Part shown: in pieces, positions 58,690 through 64,000 of the stretch
How the letters are laid out: each line of letters starts with the position of its first letter
Position numbering within the stretch: position 1 is the first letter of the stretch
Assembly (NCBI GenBank): GCA_038496675.1
Contig: CM076660.1
Coordinates: 1,925,029-1,989,028, forward strand
Source of the DNA: Rachycentron canadum
Lineage: Eukaryota; Chordata; Actinopteri; Carangiformes; Rachycentridae
Reading direction: 5' to 3'
DNA length: 64,000 nucleotides
Position numbers and translations under genes: made by a program
The notes under the pieces: generated by a model
Databases searched by the model: none
What the model was told of the DNA's origin: nothing
The model's input: only the letters and a program-made list of their open reading frames with translations

Positions 58690-59080
58690 TTCTTTTCAAG
58701 CCTCTGATACGGCCCATGGGAGTGTCTCCTGAAGATGTACCGGACCTCGTTTACCGTGGTTACGACAATTAACACAGAGAGCGGCATAGCTACCCTCATC
58801 GCCATGGTTACTATAGTAATGGTCATGACTGGGTTGGGTTTAAGAAAAGATGCTGATTTAGCTTAAAATAAGCTAAATCAACATTAGATGAGCTTTGTTG
58901 TCATGATTACAATAATAAAAAATGTGGTTGACTTTGTGGATCATGGGTAAAAATACAAACACAAACTGGTGGCTCGGTGATGTGGTCAGTGGTCAGCACT
59001 GGATGATGGATGAATGGGACTTGAACACTGCTCTCCTGTGTCATATTCCTGTGTTTGCTCGACTCATCCATCCACCCCAG
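58690..59080 (-). mobile_element. Interspersed repeat family R, copy R3
   Basis: TTTTCAAGCCTCTGATACGG, CCATGGTTACTATAGTAATG (58802-58821), AAAGATGCTGATTTAGCTTA, CAACATTAGATGAGCTTTGT, the B-box complement GGGACTTGAAC (59016-59026), TCCTGTGTCATATTCCTGTG and CTCATCCATCCACCCCAG. It is the most complete copy, containing both the core and the B-box. Confidence 0.75.
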
Positions 59081-60005
59081 TATAGATATTCATGGCTCCC
59101 AGGTGATGGATCTTGATGAGTTTTCATCGAGCACCTGCGTGAAACTTGTGGATTTGAGTAAAGTGTCTGAACTGTTTCACAACCAGAATAACAGTAAGAC
59201 CAAGAATATTCCTGTCCTCAGCTGCAGTTTGTGCCTCGTGTTGATTAGCAAATGCTAGCCAGCTAGCGCACTAAATTAGGATGTGTTGGCATTTAAGTAT
59301 AGCTTCAAAGCTGCATGACTGCAAACTTCATCACTCAAAGTCACACAAAGTCATGTTCATGTTATTTGGTGTGTTGATGACATTTTCCTTCAGATCAACA
59401 GCAAAACTAATGAGATGATCTCACCAATGGCACTGTGGGTGCTCCGCCATCTTTAGTCTTTGCAGTTTGAATGTGACACATAGCATCTGACAGATCGTTT
59501 CCAAACGCCCACGTAAACACAGCACCTACTGTTTATCACAGCAGCGTAGCCAGAAATCATACTGTGAAAATCAGGTGGGCTTGATTTTCTCTGTGACAAC
59601 CTGACGGTGAGTCCAAGACTGTAAACCACACATGACATCTACTCCTCTTAAACTCAACCACAATCATTTCACTGTTATATATTGTTCTCTCTCACTACGG
59701 AAAGTCTGTGTGTCGTCATCTCTTCCTTTCTCTTCCTCGATGGGCAGATGGTTTCATTTGATTGACAGCTGAGCCGAGCCGACCCTGATGACGGGCGACC
59801 TGGACCTATAGGACGCATTTTTATCTCGAAATGTCACTGGAGTCAACCACTTCGCTCAACCTTAAAACAACACTCACAGTGAGTTTTTATCGTTGGCTCC
59901 ACCCGTTTCATCCAATCGCAACCTGACGCAGTGTCCTTCAGCCAATCACGCACAAGCTGTCATTCACCACCATCACGCACGGACGCCAGATTATTGGCAA
60001 TCAAA
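59081..60005. other. Noncoding, CCAAT-rich edge
   Basis: Two CCAAT boxes occur at 59912-59945 (CATCCAATCGC and CAGCCAATCACG), just before family S copy 2. Nothing else was recognised. Confidence 0.4.
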
Positions 60006-60160
60006 CCATCCAATCTGAAGTTTCCCTCTCATGGAGACGTTCCCATCCTCCAGCTCCATTCCTCATCACCACCACCTCCGGTGTCTGAGCTCCGGGGGAA
60101 GATTCCTCCAATCGGAGGGAACTTAAAACTCGATTGCTCCCGTGTGAATTCACTTCCTGG
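60006..60160 (+). repeat. Interspersed repeat family S, copy 2
   Basis: CCATCCAATCTGAAGTTTCC, CTCATGGAGACG, CATCACCACCACCTCCGGTG, GGGGGAAGATTCCTCCAATC and GGGAACTTAAAACTCGATTG correspond to copy 1 at 17728-17840. Its right edge leads into the 39-base repeat at 60157. Confidence 0.55.
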
Positions 60161-60859
60161 TTGTCAGGCTGACGTATAGTGTGTAGGACCACTTCTTAGC
60201 GGAAAATGTATATCTTCAGGTTCACCATAAATTTCAAATTTGCTGGAATTTCTCACACTCTTTCATTCCTCTGTTTGTCTTTTCTCATTAAAATAGGCTC
60301 TGTGAAAAAGATGTTTTTAGTTGTTTAGTTGTTAGTTGAGTGTTCCATCTTTTTGGGACATAGAGACTAAAAGTAGAAACCCCAAAGGTTTTTCCATTGA
60401 CCTTGGGATTAGTTAAAAATGCAGACGCAGAGAATCTTAGGTTTCATGGAGGATCGAAAGAAAGTCTGTGATATAAAAGGGGACAAGGCCCTTTAGTGCT
60501 TTAAAAGCTTTGAAATCAATTCTATAAGGGAAGCAGCCAGCGTAGGCCGTGTAGCACGGGAGAGGAATATGTTCTCTCATTTTAGTTCTTGTTATGTAAA
60601 GTGCTTTGTTTTGTCATCAACTTGAACTTGAGGTTTATTAAAAGCAGGCGGTTTGACAGGCTCTGGTCGCTGACAGCTGCAGCCATTCAGACACTGAATT
60701 ACTACGTCAACTTTTGTACAAGACTAAAATATAACAGATATGAGGCTTTATTTTCAGTAGTTGTAATCAGGAGGACAATAAAAAAAAAAAATATTGACTG
60801 GATTTATTTTATCCCTGTAACTGGTTGTCAGGTTGACGTATAGTGTGTAGGACCACTTC
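60157..60859 (+). repeat. 39-bp direct repeat flanking a 625-bp segment
   Basis: CTGGTTGTCAGG(C/T)TGACG... occupies 60157-60195 and again 60821-60859, with a single difference among 39 bases. The enclosed 625 bases contain a LINE-like repeat section (about 60380-60580) and an A run with AATAAA near 60775-60791. Either an insertion with an unusually long target duplication or a local duplication would explain it. Confidence 0.7.
60380..60580. repeat. Interspersed repeat fragment, related to 32430-32990
   Basis: GGGGACAAGGCCCTTTAGTG, CTTTAAAAGCTTTGAAATCA, ATTCTATAAGGGAAGCAGCC and AATATGTTCTCTCATTTTAG follow the order of the ACC(A)TTTAGTGCTTT / AAATCAATTCTA / GGAAGCCAGTGTA section of a common fish repeat. 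Confidence 0.6.
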
Positions 60860-61466
60860 ATTATCAGCTTCCTGTTCACGCCCCAAATCTTTGGTGGCCA
60901 TAAAGAAGCTTTTCGTTCAGTTCAAGTAATTTAATCATCATTACCTGAATTGTCCAGTTCATACTGTTTTTACATAATCCCCTTGACAAATGTAATCTTC
61001 ACATCATATCCCACATGCCCACAATGCGTGGATGTGTGTGTTTGAGATTTCGTGCTCAGGTGTGCCCTCCGCCACAGTCCCTGACTTTGTGATTTTCAAA
61101 AAATACTCTCAGATTTTTTATTTATTATTTTTTTTCCTCACGTATTTCTGCTCAATGCATTTGAAGCCTTCTATTGTGTCAGCCACGCTCCTCCTCTGTC
61201 TCGACTCACATCGATTTTTGTCAAGCACTCTTTAAATCCATAACTCTGCAGGCTGCATGCAGAGACATACTATAGAGGCAGCGGTGGTGCGGCGCTCCCA
61301 GGCAGCAAGTTTAATACTGATGCAACAGACGCTGAAGAAAAGAAAGTCAGCAGGCGAAGGCCTGGGCATCACAATAAAAAAAATATATAAGACCTTCTTT
61401 TCTCCTCCTGTCATCATGTGTTGTTTTTCTTCAACATACCAACATTATAATTATCAAGTTTTTCCT
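60860..61466. other. Noncoding, no feature recognised
   Basis: A T-rich patch lies at 61118-61136. No gene or transposon is supported. Confidence 0.4.
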
Positions 61467-61575
61467 GGACAGGTCCCATGTTTGTACTTTGTTTGTATTT
61501 TAAGAACCAAAAACCATCTTATTGTAGTTTTACATCTCTCTCAGGCTTCCCTCTGGAGCTCTAGTTACAACAGGT

Positions 61576-61628
61576 CAGTGAGCCAATCAGAAGAGAGGAT
61601 CTGAGCCTCTCCTCTGATTGGCTCACTG
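61576..61628. repeat. 23-bp hairpin with inverted CCAAT boxes
   Basis: CAGTGAGCCAATCAGAAGAG... and its inverted partner match at 22 of 23 positions around a seven-base loop (ATCTGAG). CCAAT boxes sit at mirrored positions. Confidence 0.85.
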
Positions 61629-61831
61629 TTTTCTGAGTGATCCAATAAAAATATGGTTTCAGGTAAACATTCAGAGAAACCAAATCCTGTAAGGTCAGAT
61701 AGTGTGTCCATGTGAGCTGCGTTTTGGGCTTGGCTGAGGATGGTTGTTGTGACATCACAAAGTAACAGAAGTCCTGACAGCTGGTTTTAAGGCTCAGTTT
61801 CTGAATACATTGAACATTTCTCTGTGGACTG

Positions 61832-61844
61832 AGACCTTTGACCT
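61832..61844 (-). promoter_or_regulatory. DR1-like nuclear-receptor motif in MITE
   Basis: The minus strand reads AGGTCAAAGGTCT, one base from consensus DR1. The paralogous positions at 1166 and 52802 read GTATCAAAGGCCT and GTATCAAAGGTCT, so only this copy has the upstream half-site. Confidence 0.45.
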
Positions 61845-62204
61845 TTCACCGTATTAATATAGAATCTAGACCTGATCTATGATCAAAGATGACATAGGAA
61901 TATCACTGTATACAATATGGGACCTTTAAGAGATTATGTAATGTGTCATAAATGCAGTAGGTGAAGGAATACTGACGGTGTTAGTACTAAAGGTGTTGAA
62001 TGGTGTGTGATAGAGAGGAAGTTAAGTTTAGCTGTGGATATGTAAACATATATCGACAATTAGTTGTTGCTGAGATATGTTTTGAAATCAATAGAAAGTT
62101 CATTCAGTAAGTTTTTATTTGGTTTTTTACTTTCACGGATTGTTTCATTATTATTTTCACTCAGGAATTCAGGGTTAATATATATATATATCTCACACAG
62201 CATT

Positions 62205-62303
62205 TTTCTGTGGACTGAGCACTTTGATACTTTCACAGTAGTAATATAAAACATAATCCTGCTTTATCATCAAAAAAACATAAAACAAATGGGACCTTTA
62301 AGT
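62205..62303 (+). mobile_element. TTAA-type MITE, right-end fragment
   Basis: TTCTGTGGACTGAGCACTTT, GATACTTTCACAGTAGTAAT and a terminal AAATGGGACCTTTAA match the right end of 61467-61930. It is preceded by (TA)n at 62177-62191. Confidence 0.75.
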
Positions 62304-64000
62304 GGTGATATATGGGTGTGATTTTAATTTTTTTAACAATTTTTACCTTATGTTAAATAAAGGAACAAGGTGCTGAATAGTGTGTGTGCATGTCTTCTGT
62401 CCTGTAATTTCTTTGAGGAAAGAAAACATTTCTCTACAGTATAAGTGTATCATGTTAAATGAGAAAAAAACAAACAGATTTTCCAGAGTATTTCTTTTCA
62501 TTGTGAGTCCCAGGTCACACAATCACAGTCTACAATCAGGAAGGAGGAAATTCTGGTGAACCTAAACCAAGGATCAAGCTCATATAACAGGGCGTAGACA
62601 GGCATCCAGAGAGTTTATGAACCAGACAACAGAGTGAGAGTTTCCTTTTTATTGTTTGGCCAACTCATAGAATCAATGTTCATTATCTGCAGCTGAGTAA
62701 ATTTGCAGGCAATGGTTGTCATCACAGTTTCACCTTGCTCAGCTTCTTAATAGACTGTTCACTGTCTAAATTATAATAACACTGTTTCAAAATGTGATTC
62801 TGATTTTGAATCCAAACCGTCCCCAACCCAACAGTTTGGAAACACATGGTTTAAATTATAGGGGGATCTTGAGGATACGACCTGGACCCACCCCAATTCA
62901 GGCAAAGACGACAGTTAAAGGGATTGAAACGCTGATATACCCTTCTTAACTGTAAGTGTAATTACACTATACAATACACCCCTTTGGTGGACTGTACCAT
63001 CTCGTCTGCCAGCCTCACTCCACATCTGTAGACACTGTTGATAATAAATTTGAATTACATTGTGTCCAAAGATGAAACCAGTTTCTTACTTTAGCCTGAA
63101 TTTCCAATTTAGCTAACTAATGTCAGCTAGCAGATACCGTGCTCTCTCATTCCAAAATAAAATGTCATATTATTTTAGCAACACCATATATAGAGAATTA
63201 GTTGTTGTATAGATAAGTTTTGACATCAATATAGAATTTTTTCATTTTAGTAATTTGTGTGGTGGTTTAGTCTTTTTGATATTAGCTTCTCTTATTTTCT
63301 TTTTTATCATTATTTTCTCCTCAGGGTGCTGAGGTACGTGAGTATTTCCATTTTATGGTTCTTCACACTTCTACTCCGCTACATTTACCTGGCGGTTTTA
63401 GTTACACAAGATACTGTGAGGACTGTAACGCTCCAGCTCCCGTTCAGCCCCAGAGAAACAGCCCCCGATTGTCATTGTATAACTGGCACTCTTCTCCTAC
63501 ACATGCTTACAACCAGTCTACAAAAGACACAGGCTTTGTTCCTTCTCTGCTTACAAAGTAGGTGTGGTGACTGCTTGGATTTCAAAGATTTCCATCAGAG
63601 ACACAGATAAGCTTCACTTCCTCCAACTGACTCTGCCCGAGCTGTGGAGAAGGAGCTGCAGGAAAAACCTGATGGTGGCTGTTACTCTGGAGCCCATTTT
63701 TATATAGTGTGCTACACAAAACAATTCTGACATGTGTTTATTGCACTTCACACTTTATTTTGAACGCCTTTATTCTCGTGAATGTTAAAATAGGTTAATT
63801 TTCACAAAATATGACATGGTGACATTCATTTCGAGTGGTTTCTCCGCAGCATGCTTTAAAAAAATCAAAGCCGAGAGCCTTTTGTCGCCAATCAGATAAG
63901 GTGACAAAAGCAGGGAATCATCTGAACAGCCCCAACGCTGCACTGTTTAATAGGCTTTGAATGGGAAAGCCAAATGGAGAGTTTTCCACGTGACATCGCT
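62304..64000. other. Noncoding, no feature recognised
   Basis: No repeats that I can place and no gene. Open frames at 63257-63610 have no recognisable domain. Confidence 0.4.

Larger units (their letters stand above)
61467..61930 (+). mobile_element. TTAA-type MITE, near-complete copy
   Basis: The left end ACAGGTCCCATGTTTGTAC and the right end GTATACAATATGGGACCTTTAA are inverted repeats, and the right one abuts TTAA. Between them are TGTAGTTTTACATCTCTCTC, a 23-bp near-perfect hairpin (61576-61628), TGTGACATCACAAAG, TCTGTGGACTGAGACCTTTG and a DR1-like motif. It is about 460 bases long with no coding capacity. TTAA at four of five visible ends in the window is reminiscent of the piggyBac target, but the superfamily is not proven. 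The left end has lost TTAA. Confidence 0.8.

Noticed and set aside
1..64000. CRISPR arrays, bacterial operons, phage or integron features
   Set aside because: No regularly spaced identical repeats and no prokaryotic gene organisation; the repeats are of vertebrate type.
1..64000. LTR retrotransposon or endogenous viral copies
   Set aside because: I found no paired long terminal repeats with TG...CA ends, no primer-binding site and no recognisable retroviral protein blocks. The direct repeat at 60.2/60.8 kb is only 39 bases.
1..64000. Known conserved microRNA genes
   Set aside because: I saw none of the widely conserved mature sequences by eye, and the two perfect hairpins (12.4 and 25.3 kb) are too short for a typical precursor.

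Overview
The window reads as noncoding DNA from a ray-finned (teleost, probably percomorph) fish. The evidence is: no plausible gene structure on either strand in 64 kb; moderate AT richness; many di-, tri- and tetranucleotide microsatellites; and interspersed repeats of types typical of teleosts (tRNA-derived SINEs, V-SINE-like cores, small inverted-repeat elements, a Tc1/mariner relic, LINE tails). No open frame has the codon pattern, splice context or domain content of a host gene. I therefore annotate no host CDS. The stretch is either a gene desert or the inside of a very large intron, and sequence alone cannot decide which.

Layout. 1-10 kb: a G-rich quadruplex candidate, an internal fragment of a TTAA-type small transposon, a broken retroelement ORF on the minus strand (about 2.77-3.33 kb), SINE and V-SINE fragments, a candidate regulatory block at 5.7-6.3 kb, and a repeat carrying two perfect DR1 nuclear-receptor motifs (9.8-10.0 kb). 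10-26 kb: simple repeats, a Tc1/mariner transposase remnant (14.2 kb), the first two copies of a six-copy CRE-bearing repeat (20.1 and 23.5 kb; the second lies inside a SINE), and two perfect 13-bp hairpins. 26-40 kb: copies of a repeat with a Pol III B-box (family R), a LINE 3' end, degenerate tandem units at 31.3-31.7 kb, a 290-bp tandem duplication at 36.1-36.5 kb, a CRE repeat interrupted by a SINE (38.6-39.2 kb), and a CCAAT/CRE hairpin at 39.8 kb. 40-64 kb: a long GT array, more CRE and R copies, a poly-T/poly-A inverted arrangement (50.1 kb), an inverted pair of TTAA elements (52.6-53.0 kb), a small element with inverted ends (54.0 kb), a near-perfect 39-bp direct repeat at 60.2/60.8 kb, and a near-complete TTAA element with a 23-bp internal hairpin (61.5-61.9 kb).

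No genes can be shown to work together. The functional theme supported by the sequence is that several repeat families carry recognisable transcription-factor or Pol III motifs (TGACGTCA, AGGTCAAAGGTCA, inverted CCAAT boxes, B-boxes) and so could have spread regulatory sites. Family assignments rest on recognising conserved stretches by eye and on comparing copies within the window, so ends are approximate.
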